Assembly: GCA_001910725.1 (NCBI GenBank)
Contig: MJGA01000004.1
Coordinates: 372,001 to 436,000 of the forward strand
Direction: 5' to 3'
DNA: 64,000 nt
DNA from: Phanerodontia chrysosporium
Taxonomy: Eukaryota > Basidiomycota > Agaricomycetes > Polyporales > Phanerochaetaceae
Notes under the pieces: model-generated
Database searches by the model: none
Told to the model about the DNA's origin: nothing
The model's input: only the letters and a program-made list of their open reading frames with translations
Translations under genes and position numbers: made by a program
Part shown: positions 23,425-34,792 of the stretch, piece after piece
How the letters are laid out: each line of letters begins with the position of its first letter
Position numbering within the stretch: position 1 is the stretch's first letter

Positions 23425-25758
23425 ATGCTCCCCATCTCATTGCTGGTCTCGTTGACTGTCCTTCTTGCAGAACATGCATACGCCATATGGCCGGCACCAC
23501 GCATGATTGCGACCGGCAACCAAACCCTCCTTCTCTCACCCTCCTTCCGCATCGTTTCCAGCATCCACGCGACCCCAGCAGACCTCTCCGACGCGATAGC
23601 GCGCACGCAGAGCCACCTCTTCGCTGACGACCTCGGGCGCCTTGTCGTCGGGCGCGGGAGCGGCGACCGCGCCTCCTTCACCGCTGCACATACCCTGCAC
23701 ACGCTGCACCTCTATCTGTCTGGGGAGAGCGCGAAGAGCATCTCGGATGAGGCAGTCGCACCGCTCGAAATCCGCGACGAGAGCTACGCGCTGAGTGTCC
23801 CCGCAGATGGGCACGACGCAGTGCTGAGCGCGAATACGACGCTCGGGCTGCTGCGAGGGCTCACGACGTTCGAGCAGCTCTGGTACACGGTCGATGGGCA
23901 GGTGTATGCTGTGAATACACCGGTGGAGATACAAGATGAACCTGCATACGTAGGACGGGGATCGATAGATGGTGGATGTATGCTGACAGCGTGTTCTGGT
24001 TAGCCTTATCGCGGCTTCGGTCTTGACACGTCGCGAAACTTGTGAGTCCTACCTATGCCTATGTTTGCATACGTGCTGAGCAGCATCTGTAGCTACCCCG
24101 TGGCAGACATCAAGCGGACGCTCGACGCCATGAGTTGGGTGAAGGTACCCTAACGCTTTCATTTCGATATTTCGATTTTTGCCCCCTCGCTAACATGTCT
24201 ATCAGCTTAATACCTTGTACTGGCATGTTGTGGACAGCCAGAGTTTCCCCCTGGAAGTCAGCGCTTTTCCCGAGTTGGCGCAGATGGGTGCATACTCCGC
24301 AGCTCAGGTGTACTCTGAGACGGATGTCCAAGATATCATCGCCTATGCCGCAGAGGTAGGTCCAAGTGCAAGTCCCGACTATGGTCGTTGATGAGCATTG
24401 GTTTTCTAGAGAGGTATTGATGTGGTGTTGGTGAGTATCAGGTCACCACAACGCTTCCTCAGCAATAACCACAATTCGTAGGAACTGGACACACCCGGAC
24501 ATGAGACTGCAATTGGGCTTTCCCATCCAGAGCATATCGCCTGCTACCTCTCGACGCCATGGGCTGACTTTGCGAACGGTACGCCTGCCACCCCTACACG
24601 GCGCACCAGCTTCTCACCCCAAAACAGAGCCTCCTGCGGGCCAGCTACGCCTCGCGACACCCGCGACCCTGAACTTCAGCGTGGCACTCGTGTCAGCGGT
24701 GTCTGCACAGTTCCGTTCGTCGCTCTTCAGCACGGGCGGCGATGAGGTGAACACGAACTGTTACGCTCAGGATGCACAGACACAGGCGGATCTCGCAGCA
24801 GCTGGGATGGGACTCGATGAGGCCTTGGACCGATTCTTGCACGCGACGCATGCAGTCGTGCGTGCGCAGGGGAAGACGCCGATTGTCAAGGAAGGTAAGC
24901 CCCGTTTGTCGATAACAGACACCTACGACTTCATGAAACCTAGATATGATTCTGAAGCACAATACTACGCTACCAAACACGACGATTGCAGTGTACGTAG
25001 GCGGCGTGCCCTCGAGGATGATACTGGTCTGACGACACGACACAGAGTGTGGATATCATCGCAAGATGTCAAGAACGTCACTGCGCGAGGCTACCGAATA
25101 ATACACCAACCATCTGATTACTTCTACCTCGTATGTTACATGATCGACTCTGATGCCTTTGCCCTGCGCTGAGCTCTGCTAGGACTGTGGCGGTGGTGGC
25201 TGGCTCGGACAAGACGTGACAGGGTTCGTAAAGCCACCAATTCTAAGACTAAAGTATATTCACTGCAAGACTGCAGGAATAGCTGGTGCGACCCGTTCAA
25301 GACATGGCAAAGAGTAAGGCTGTTCTCGATGACTGTCGTCCTGCCTCTTCTAAGTTGTGTAATTTAAGATATATTCCTTCGACCCTCTTGCGAACCTGAC
25401 CGCCGATCAGGGAAAGCTGGTGCTAGGAGGTGAGCTCCTTGATTGTTGCAGCTAGCGTGTACACTAACCGGGTCTGGCTCGCAGGCCAAATTCCACTCTG
25501 GTCGGAACAGAGCGGCCCCGAGAACATGGACCCAATTGTCTGGCCACGCGCTGCCAGCGCTGCAGAAGTATTCTGGAGCGGAGTTGCTTCTAATGGCGCG
25601 GCGCTCAATGTCAAGGATGCTCTGCCACGACTGCACGACATACGTTTCCGCATGGTCCAGCGCGGCATCAAGGCCATTCCGCTGCAGCCCGAGTGGTGTG
25701 CGCTCCGTCCGGAGCGTGTGACCTCAATTCATAGCTGCAATGTCATCTCAGATTGTAG
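23425..25758 (+). CDS. Secreted beta-N-acetylhexosaminidase, glycoside hydrolase family 20
   Basis: The enzyme removes terminal GlcNAc/GalNAc from chitin oligomers and glycans using substrate assistance. It begins with a signal peptide (MLPISLLVSLTVLLAEHAYA), followed by the small N-terminal domain (IWPAPRMIATGN). The catalytic barrel has PYRGFGLDTSRNF, LNTLYWHVVDSQSFPLEV, DVVLELDTPGHE and STGGDEVNTNCY with the catalytic Asp-Glu pair. WISSQDVKNV, a Gly-rich WLGQD and GQIPLWSEQ follow, then WPRAASAAEVFWSG and the C-terminal WCALRPE. About eleven exons keep frame with ordinary introns; I found no break. The end is uncertain: an intron with donor near 25722 gives a stop at 25758, while read-through would end at 25948 with an unlikely tail. 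Confidence 0.92.
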
Positions 25759-26596
25759 CAGAAATGCGTTTGCTTGTGTATACAAGACCTTCACGAATTG
25801 CAACATTAATATTCTGATGCTGCGGTTGCGAGCAGGCTACGAAAGGGAGGCAACGGCGTCGTGGCGCTATTTGGTCGTGTTTATTGCCTGCTATCGTTGG
25901 GCGCTTCGCAAAGTCGAACCACGGCCACCGTCTCCCCGAATATCATGAAACCGTCCATCGTAGACGTGCTTTCAGGGACGCAAAGTCTGCATCATATTCA
26001 TAAAATAGCTTCATTCAATCATGTTCGTAGCAGGTAGCAGGCCACCAAGGTCTGTGCTGTCTTCTGTCTATCCATTATCTCGTCTTTTGACTTCATATCC
26101 GCGCTTTAGGACAGCCCTTGTTTGAGTGTAGCCACTCGTTACATGGCAAGGCCTCCAGAACGCCGTGATCTACATGAGGCTTTATCGATAGGATGGTAAG
26201 TGGCGCTCTTTTGGTCAACACGCCGCTTACTCAAAACACCTGCTCATTTAGTTGTGACATTGTCCGGGCTGCGCGTGCTATGTGAAGTGCTAAACGCGCC
26301 CAATCCTGGGACGCCTCATGCCTTTGCACACAAAGGTTCTCATAACTACCGTATCGCATGCTTTCTATCTACTGTGTCGTTTCATCACATGCCCCTGAAT
26401 ACGCTGAACCGGGGCCCCCGCTACCTTTCATCATAGGCATTCAGCACGTATGTGGCCGGCCACCAATATTGTCGACATGCCTCCACATTCGGGTAGCCTC
26501 GTGTAGGCTTGCCGTCATATAAATGCTCCCTGCGCAAGACCTACTCGCTCAGACTCTCACAAACACTCCCGCTCTTCGCACTACTCACCAGCTACC
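25759..26596. other. intergenic, promoter of the following gene
   Basis: No gene recognised. The right end carries a clear TATA box and a pyrimidine-rich leader (about 26545-26590) typical of expressed basidiomycete genes. Confidence 0.45.
26520..26525 (+). promoter_or_regulatory. TATA box
   Basis: TATAAA lies 77 bp before the ATG at 26597 and is followed by a CT-rich stretch with likely transcription starts. Confidence 0.55.
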
Positions 26597-27943
26597 ATGA
26601 TTTCCCACATTCAACTCCCCATTGAGCACGTCAGCGGCGTGCCCAGCACCGAAGCCACTTTCTGGGTGCCCGAAGCCGCGACGCCGGCCGTTAGCGGCTT
26701 TCAGGTCAACTTGGGCCCGAACTCGGAAGCACCGACTACGTTGCACAACATCCCCTCTGTCTCAACTTCGAGGGCAAAGTACGGTACGAGGACCTGGTCG
26801 GTGTCGAAGGCAAGATCGTCGCACCGCGCGAGTTTCTAAAGGCCGATCTTGTTCAACTCGACGCGCCACAGAACTTCGACCCGAGCATCGTCCCCGACGC
26901 GACGCACGCTGGCGACCGCCACGATCTGCGCCAATGGATCCCCAAGGAGCACCTCCAGAACGGCAAGCTCTCGCCGGCGGGCCTCTACATCGTGAACATG
27001 CTCACATGTGTCCAATTGTCCGCGCGCACTGCGAGGCGGCACCGACGCGAAGGCATTGTGGTAGTCCCACCCGGACACGAGGAGCTGGATGGCACAGAGG
27101 AGGAAGACATGGTAAGCTCCACTCTCGCTGTGCACGCGGCCGTGCTGATGGTGTGCATCCACAGTGGTGTCTCCTCTGCCACGGATGCAACATAGAGCGG
27201 GAGGAATGGAAGGCCGTCCTCCTGGAGGGGCTTTGCGGCAAGAGGGAGCGCCATGCCTGGTACAACGAGAGCCACCGCGAGGCCATCGCACGCGCGCTTG
27301 GCATTGCAGTGCAGGGCGTTCCGGAAGGCGGCAAGTTCGAATGCCCGTTCTACGAGAATCCTCTGTGCGGAGATGCGTACGTGCCCTACCGCACAGTTCT
27401 CCGTCCGTTCTCTTGCTCACGCGATGTTTCACAGGGGCACCAGCTGGAGCGGCGCGGTCCTCGAGCAGATGATCAGGGAGTGCCAGGAATCACACTCGAC
27501 CACCAGGAGGTCTACGAGTCCATCCCTTACCCGACGACCTGCTTGCATATATGAACGCCTTGATATGGGGGCTCGACACGCCGCAGCAACAGCCGGAGCC
27601 GCCTGCTGCCGCGGTCCAGGACGAGAACGCCGACGTGGAGATGGAGGACGCAGTCCCCGCTGCGCCTCCCGCGCCTGAGGCGGCGCTCCCACTGCAGGAC
27701 GAGTCGTCTGCGCTGCTCTCGCCGCGCGCCCTGTCCATGCTTCTCCCCCGCGCCAAGCCCTACTACCCTCCGACGCCCGGGCTGTACCCGCCGCTCTACC
27801 CTGGAAAGACCCCGACAGCGCTGCCACTCAGGCCTACGAGTGTTCCCGAGGAGGAGGCGGCGTTCATGGATGACTTGTTCGATTTCGAGGCGTACGAGAC
27901 TCGTGATGCCGACCAGGAGAACATGGGCGTAATGAGGCGGTGA
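26597..27943 (+). CDS. Hypothetical protein with cysteine cluster and proline-rich acidic tail
   Basis: Not recognised. Exons 26597-27111, 27165-27376 and 27435-27943 fit. The N-terminus has FWVPEAATPAVSGFQVNLGP and, in another frame, FEGKVRYEDLVGVEGKIVAP. The centre has WCLLCHGCNIEREEW (CxxCxxC) and HAWYNESHREAIARAL. The C-terminus has DDLLAYMNALIWGLD, then a long Pro/Ala/Glu-rich region and an acidic end (EEEAAFMDDLFDFEAYE), suggesting a regulatory or DNA-associated role, which is only a guess. Three single-base losses are needed, at 26752-26755, about 27486-27487 and 27530-27532. Exon 1 and exon 3 phases close exactly with one and two added bases. The three Cys are not a known zinc-finger pattern to me. 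The TATA box suggests regulated expression. Confidence 0.6.
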
Positions 27944-28163
27944 AAAGCTGTCGAAGCCTGACGTTAAAGTGTGCCTCCGCTGCGCGATGTTTTGCTAGGT
28001 GTTTTTTGCGGCCTCTATTCATCCTCTTCTTATGTTGTACAAGCCTGTAGGTTCTCCATTTATCTTCGAAAGTACACGTCCTTCTAGAATGTTGTAGTTT
28101 TCCTCTATATTCATGTATACCCGTTATTACATCCACATGAACATGCTCAATCAGAGTTGGTCG

Positions 28164-30920
28164 CTATCTATCTGCGATCGAGAAATTATACCACAAGCCC
28201 CTTGCTCTCTCGTCCTGGTCAATCTCCTTCCTCAGCATTTCCATTGTGCTTTGGTATCGCACGATGTCGACGTGGTCATCGGCCCAGAGCGCGGCTGTCT
28301 CTTGCAGCTGAGTCGCCTCGTACGCCGTGGCCTGCTGCACAATCCATTTGCGGACCTCTTCCGCAGTAATTTCAGGCGGCCGAGTGTCTGAAGTTCTTCG
28401 AATGCGGCCCCAATACAGGGCGCTGAAGGCTGCAAACTTGATATACTGATGATCAGGAGACTGATCCAAATTCGACTTGCTGGCAAAATCTGGATCTGCT
28501 TCTCGTGGCTCAATGTCCTGTCATCCCCCGACTTTAACACCCGCGCAACTGCAATAGAGGGTATGCGATGAAAACTCACCATCAAATCTGGTTCTCGTTG
28601 TGGCATCGCGGCGTATATCGCCATCCAAGCTGCTTCTGGGAAGGGCAAGGTCAAGCAGAGCCTTATCGCAATAGGAATTTGGGCACCCCGGACGAATGTC
28701 GCTAGCTCCGTGCCAATGACTCAGAGCACTGATCTTTGCGCATGTAATTTATTGCATTTGCGATGGCGAGACGCACACAATAGGCCAGTCCGTGTGCCGA
28801 GTTCGGGAAGCACAAATAGGTTATGGCGTTCTCGAGGGAGATCAGAGAAAGGTGAGCGGACACAAGGCTCGCACGTCCCTCGTGCTCGTCGACGTAGTAC
28901 AGCAGATCACTGCAGCGCCTGGGGTCGCAGAGGAACTCGCGGAAAGTCGCATGCAGCGGGGAGACCACGCCTTGAGCATCGATGGCCAGGACTGAGCGCA
29001 GGCGGTTCACCATGTTGACCGCGTCCTTCTCCAAGAGGCCTACCAACGTGTCAATCTTCCCGTCGAGCCTGCTTCGGATGGCCACCACCTCGCAAAGGTG
29101 TTGGCCGAGAACTGCAATGGCACTGCATGGCAAGCCTTCGCACAGCGCGATAATGTAGAGAAACGCGAGAAGGCGGGCGTGCAGTCGCGGCGAGCGGCGC
29201 ATCTTGTCTGCCGGGAATGCCAACTGCAGGATCCGTAGGTAAAGCGTGTCCAGGGGCGTCAGACCTCCTCCCTCTGTCGAGAGGACAACTTCGAAGCCTT
29301 CCTCTGGGTCGTCGTGATATATGGAGAGGACGTTTACTGCGACACGAGCGAATATAAACAGCCCGTCGGCTCGGGAGACTAAGGCAGATAATGGAGAACG
29401 GTAATCCCGCAGGAAATTTGCGTAGTCGCCGATCTTCGGCACTGTGTTTTCCAGGTAGAATTTGACATCTCCTGGGGACGAGCATTCCTCAGTGAGGTCG
29501 CGCGTATAGACGACACCTCTAGCCTGCTGCGAAGTGACAGCTGCCATGATATGCGGCTCGGGGCGTGATGCTGCAAAGATGGATAGCCAGGGTAGTTCGC
29601 GCACTAAAGTAAACAAAAGCTCGAGTGCATCTTGCATGAGGTCCTGGTGCGCGCACTCGTCCAGTCCGTCGATAGCGATAACAACCCGCAGATCTGTGGA
29701 GACGACCGTAGACGCCTTTAATAGGGGCTTGCGAAGGAGCTCCTCGAAAGCATATTGGATCTGTTGTCGGCTACCCTGTTGGTTATAGCTGCGAATGCCG
29801 TCCAGGAGGTAGGGCTGAATGGCAGAGAGATGGGGACAGAGCGCGAGCTGCCGGGCGATAGTGGGGAATAGTAGCAAGGCGGACTCGTTGTCTCCACCGC
29901 CACGAACAAAGAAGAAGGATGCGCCAAGGACGACAGTGCTCGGTGGGGAGGCAAAGTCACCATCCGCGAGATGTCTGCAGAGCCGATGGGCGGCGGCAGA
30001 TTTGCCCGTGCCAGCACCGCCTAAAAGCAGGCAAAAACGCCTGGAGTCGTCCTCAGGAAGAGGCCAGAAAGCCGAAGGCGTAGATCGTCCATGAGTGCTT
30101 CTCGAGTGCCGTCCATGAAACCGCTCTTGATGTGATCAACAGCGCGATAACTAGCGTCGGCGCAGGCGAGTTTATCGATGATTTTATCATGAACCGTGTC
30201 TCGCGCTAGGCGAAGAATCTCCTGTACGCCTCTATCAATGGCGAGATGGCTTTGTACCTGTGAAAAAATCGGATGAGCTTTCATGACTCTCTGCATCGTA
30301 GTCACGGATGTAGGTACTTTGAAGGCGTCAATAGCATTTGCGAGTCGTTCACGCATATCCTCCAGGGTAACCTTGTTACGCGAAGCGTATAGCAAGCCCT
30401 TGGCAATGCCACCGAAGCCATGTTTGCTCTTCAGTGTATCCGCTTGTTGCTGAAGCTCCTGTATAGCACTGCGTATTTTTAGCACTGTCCTATACCTTGT
30501 TCCAACAATCTCACATTGACAGCTCATTCACACCCTTCCTCAGTTCCATGGACTGCATGATCTCGCACATTGCTTGCTCGGTCTGACTCTCATCTCCGCC
30601 GTGATGGCCCAAAGAGCTCTTTAAGCCAGCAGTCTTCTCAATAAGCGATGCCAGCGTCCGTGCTTTGGCGACGAACGCCTCGCGCGATGCTTTGTTTGCT
30701 CGAGATGCCTGTGAATGTGCTGAGCATTTGGTACCAACTCCAGAATTATACGGTTACTCGCCTTGACCTGCTCAATTACGACCGATAGGCCTTTTGGCAC
30801 GAGGCCCAATCCGGGGACAGAGACGATGTCCAACGCGGTGTCGAGAATGTTGAGAGTCGGACCTGCGAGATCAAGGGCAATGTCCAACGCCTTGCCATGT
30901 TTCCGATTGTTGGGAGGCAT
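28164..30920 (-). CDS. NACHT-domain STAND NTPase (NLR-like), frame-disrupted
   Basis: Fungal NACHT proteins are NOD-like signalling NTPases, some linked to self/non-self recognition. The N-terminus (LDIALDLAGPTLNILDTAL...PGLGLVPKGLSVVIEQVK) is typical of basidiomycete members. A helical region follows, then Walker A GGAGTGKSAAAH, Walker B VVIAIDGLDEC and FAASRPEPHI (sensor). The C-terminal part has LSALVSRADGLFIFARVA, SPLHATFREFLCDP and a helical tail. One intron lies between DLM and DIEP, with the last exon at 28517-28164. Four frame breaks occur: near 30685, near 30500, at 30072-30073 and at 28713-28714. Three fit one missing base; the one near 30500 is a net +1 shift. No WD40 or ankyrin repeats are seen. 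Whether it is decayed or only mis-sequenced cannot be told here. Confidence 0.8.
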
Positions 30921-31342
30921 TGGAAATGTAGACGGGGCAGAAGAGAGAGAGTATGTCTGTGGAAGGGCAGTGGTTGCCTCGCACGCTGTCGGCTTGAGCG
31001 CCGTCAGTCAATGTTCCGATCCGAAGTCCTGTCAACGATGCGAATGGACTTTGCCACAAAGGACGGAGAGAATATCGTGCCTGAGACGCGAAGTAGCTAC
31101 AACACAAGAGCGCTGGTCTCGCTCACATGGAGTCACACAGCGGGTTTGCAGCTTGAAGCTCGAATGGCTTACTGACCCGCGACTGAAACCTGCAGACGGG
31201 AAGTGAACAACCAAGCACATTCCGCTATCTATCACAATCATTCAGCCTTCACGACGACACTGAGCAAGTCTCTCACAAAGGTTGCATTGCCACTTTCCTG
31301 ACGACACCTGGCTTACTTGTACACTTCGTGTTCCGAACAAAC
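30921..31342. other. intergenic between NACHT gene and decarboxylase 1
   Basis: This should contain the NACHT promoter and the 3' region of decarboxylase copy 1. Short frames on both strands show no motifs. Confidence 0.45.
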
Positions 31343-34300
31343 TCATATCCTGTGCCCGACCGCGGCCTCCATGAGCTTCTTCCACTCCAGCTTCGTCTCC
31401 GGGTGCGCCTTCCGCGAGGTGTAGTCCACGACACGGTGCGTCGCGCGGCCGGTGAATTCCTGCGTGTTGAGCCGGTCAAAGTCGACGTATACGTTCTTCA
31501 GCAGCTTCATCGTGCCCGTCGCGACCGGGTTGGCGGAGCCGATCGTGGCGACGAGGCCGGGGCCGTGCGCCACCGCGGGGTTCGGGTCGTCGTACGCAGC
31601 GATAGCGTAGCTCGCGCCGGCAGCGAACCACGCCGTGCTCGCCGCCTCTGCGGGCTGCATCGCGACCTCGGGGCGGGCGACGCTCAGGAGCATGCCGCGT
31701 GCGAGCTGGTCTGCGCTGAGCGAGACGTTGAGGGACACTTCGGCGCACAGCTGCGCGTTCGGGGCCTTGACGAGCGCGTGGTCGATGTAGGTGCGGCCGT
31801 TCGCGCCGAAGAGGTAGAACGGGACGAACGAGGCGGGGTAGTCGTTGTCGCGCCAGCGTGAGTCGAGGGCGCGGTTCTTGATCACCTTGGTGTTCGAGAT
31901 CCTGACGGACTTGACGATCTGAATACCGGTGAGGTCGCTTAACTCGGCGTCAGTACAGGTAGAGGGGGAATGGCAAGCAGGTCTCACTTGAAGCTAACAA
32001 CGCCGCTGAACGTAGAACCGTCGACGCAGATATCAGCCATGGTCGTGTTCGCCGTAGTGAGGATCACAGTGTCCGGGTTAGTAGCTTTGACTGGGGAGTC
32101 GACAGCGGCGCCTGCTGCAGCGTCATCGGCGATGTCGACACTGAGAATGACCTGGAAGCGGCCGTTCGCATTGTGGAAGTACGGGCGGTAGGCGAGGAAG
32201 GCTTTGGAAGAGGCCGCGCCAGTGTCGTAACCCAGAACGACGAAAGACTGAGCTTGCGGGGTGATGGTGTTGCGTTCGATAACATACTGGGTAGGTAATG
32301 GATGAGTGTCGCATCACGCTTGGAGCATGCAGGGGACCATCACATACCTGCATTTCCTCTTGGAGAACGCCTTGGAAGATGTCCGCGAGTTCCTGTACGA
32401 AGTTGCCCGCAGTCTGGAAGGGAGACATGACCACGTTGCGGAGGACAAACAGATCCTGGTTCGACTCGGTCTCGAGCTGGAGGCGCTCCTTGAAGTGCTG
32501 CACGCAGACACCGTAGTTCGCGACCGAGAACGTCGTCGCCGAGAGGAACATCGGGATCTCCTTCGGGTCCTTGTCCGGCGTCGTGATCGACAGGCGCTTG
32601 AAGATCGCGTTGTTCAGGTAGTTCGCCTCCTCGACGTCGGTGTTGGCCACGCCGTTGATGCGGAAGTTGCAAGCGAAGGCGTTGATGTTCAGGTCAGAGC
32701 CGAGGGCGCAGAGCTCGGCCATAGCCTCTTCGTCTGCGATGATGGTCTCGTTAGATTGACCCAGGATGTGTGAACGGATGAACTCCTTCTCCAGGGCGAT
32801 GCCAGCGGGGTCAGGCTCGGCCCGGAGGGGGTTCAGTGGAACGACAATGAACGGATCGCTGTCGACAGACATGGCAGCCCAGTGGGCCGAGATCTAGGGT
32901 TGCGGTCGTGAGTTATTGCACTCCAAGCCCTGAGATCAGGAACTTACTCTACGGCAGGACCACGACACTTCGCCCATCAGGGCACCGTGGCCCTCCTTAT
33001 GCAACCCGACGACCTCATGGTGCAAATAGGTCGCAACGGCAGCCGCTCCCGGTTTGCTGCAAAGCCAACTATCAGCACACGAAAACATCGAGGCCAAACC
33101 AGACCGCACCTGCCCTCGACGCCATACACGCCAATGCTCTCGCCGGTGTCCGCCTGCTGGAGGTACGGCGCGCTCCAAGTGAGGAGGTAGCGCATGCGCC
33201 CGTCGCGGTAGCACAGGCCGCCGGCGGGATAGGGAATGTAGCCAGCCTTGTGCGGGTCGATCGTGATCGAGTCCGTGCGCGCGAGCGCGCGGAACTGGCG
33301 GACGGTCGAGTCGCGAAGCGTCACGCTCGGCACGTACTCGCGGCGGGGCTCCTTGCGCGGCACGCCGGGCACGGCGTAGACGGGCTTGTCACGGAGCATA
33401 GACGCGAAGTACCCGCCCCAGGCTGCGTCGGCGTGCACGAGGAAGCACAGGCCCTTCGCCTCGAACTCATCGCGCATGTCGAGGATCTCGTCGAGCGGGT
33501 CGACGCAGCCCTCCTCGGTCGAGCCGATGATGCCGACGACGGCAAAGACGGGGATTTGGTTGTCCAGGCAGTCTTGCAGGTGCTGCCGCAAGACCTTCAT
33601 GTACGCGCGTGCATTGACGTCGATGGGAAGATCGATCATGTTCTCAGAGCCAAGCCCCGCGAGTGCTAAGAGGACCAGGTCAACTTTCGCTCAATCAGCG
33701 ATTCCACACACAGCATACCTGCGCCCTTGGGCCAAGAGTAGTGCTTCGTCGCCGAGATGAAATAACGCGGCGAAGTCTTCATGCCCCATTCGACCTCGAC
33801 GGCCTGCTTTCCGCGAGTCTGAACGATGTACTTGCCAAGGACGGCATCGAGATAGGTGGGTGTTATACCATACTCAGACTCCAGGCGTCTGGGGACATCG
33901 AGCATGGTCTTCGCTGTGAGGTTCAGGAGCTGCCACAGGCTGAGATCCGCGAGGCGCTTCGACCCGCCTGTAGGGAGCGGGACCTCGAAGGTGTCGGCGA
34001 TGTAGTTGAGCTCATTCCCAGGCTTCATGGCGTCCCTGAGAGAGAGAGGGTAATACTTGATATTGCGAGCTGAAAGGATATTTACGTCAAGAGATCATAA
34101 ACAGGCGACAGCATGACGCTCACCGAGCCTATACAATCGACAGGCAATATGGAGTGCATTAGCAAATGTCCAATCGAGTCAGGAGCGGTGCCTACCAGAT
34201 AGATTCCAGGTTAGCGACAGTACCATCGCAGGCGATGTGGCCCCAGTAGAGCGGCTGCCCATCCGAGTCCCTTTCGGTGTAGCCGAGCATCTCGCACATG

Positions 34301-34792
34301 TCGTGGCCGACGTCGATCTCGAGCAGTGTCGTGACCGGGCTGGCCTCGAACGCGACGTTGTTCGGGTTGTTGAGCACACCCGAGACCCAGCCGAGCATGC
34401 CAGGCATGCCCATCTCGAAGGACATGTGTCCGGCATACCGCTGCGAGAAGAACGGGATAGACTTTTCGAACAGCAGCTTGCTGATGAGCGTGTATTTGTT
34501 GATGAGGTCCTCCTTGCGCTCTTGGAATGTCTGGGACTCTTTGATGGCGGCTGTGATGAAGGGCTGCGAGGGACGGTGGTCAGCGCACTGCTGGAGCAAG
34601 ACGGTTGCGACATACTCCATCTTCGGGGTAATAAGCCAGACGCGACTGCGTCTGTAAATTGACCGTCTCTTCGAAAAGGCCCTTGAGGATGTCGGCGTTT
34701 TCGCCTTGGGGCCCAAGGAACCAGGCCGATACGGCTTCGTGGAGGCTGGGGTTGACGGGGTCGGCGTAGGCTCGCTTCTGCGGCTGGGACAT
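31343..34792 (-). CDS. Long PLP-dependent aromatic L-amino acid decarboxylase, copy 1
   Basis: The enzyme is expected to decarboxylate aromatic amino acids (Tyr, Trp or Phe) to monoamines. The N-terminal half is a group II decarboxylase: FFSQRYAGHM, GWVSGVLNNPNNVAFEASP, GTVANLES, SATKHYSWPKGA, VVGIIGSTEEG, HADAAWGGYF and the PLP lysine in ITIDPHKAGYIPYPAG. The C-terminal half (from about SVDSDPFIVVPLNPLRAE) is a separate domain of some 450 residues with beta-rich segments and no catalytic motif I know. This matches the layout of the calcium-activated decarboxylase reported from Psilocybe cubensis. Exon 1 is 34792-34616 and exon 2 34563-34196. Frame is kept only through a 5-nt microexon at 34124-34128 (phase 2 to 1), then exon 4 starts at 34069. 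No frame break was found. A TATA box lies upstream. Confidence 0.9.
34124..34128 (-). other. 5-nt microexon of decarboxylase copy 1
   Basis: The exon GCTCG is flanked by a tatag acceptor and a gtgagc donor. Without it, exon 2 (ending in phase 2) cannot join the exon starting CTCGCAATATC. With it the junction reads SIWLARNIKYY. The paralogue has an equivalent at 39127-39131. Confidence 0.8.

Noticed and set aside
26597..27943. HNH endonuclease assignment for the orphan protein
   Set aside because: The Cys cluster and the following histidines do not show HNH spacing.
32908..33669. 253-residue plus-strand open frame over decarboxylase copy 1
   Set aside because: It is antisense to catalytic exons with the PLP lysine motif, and the same mirror frame appears over copy 2.
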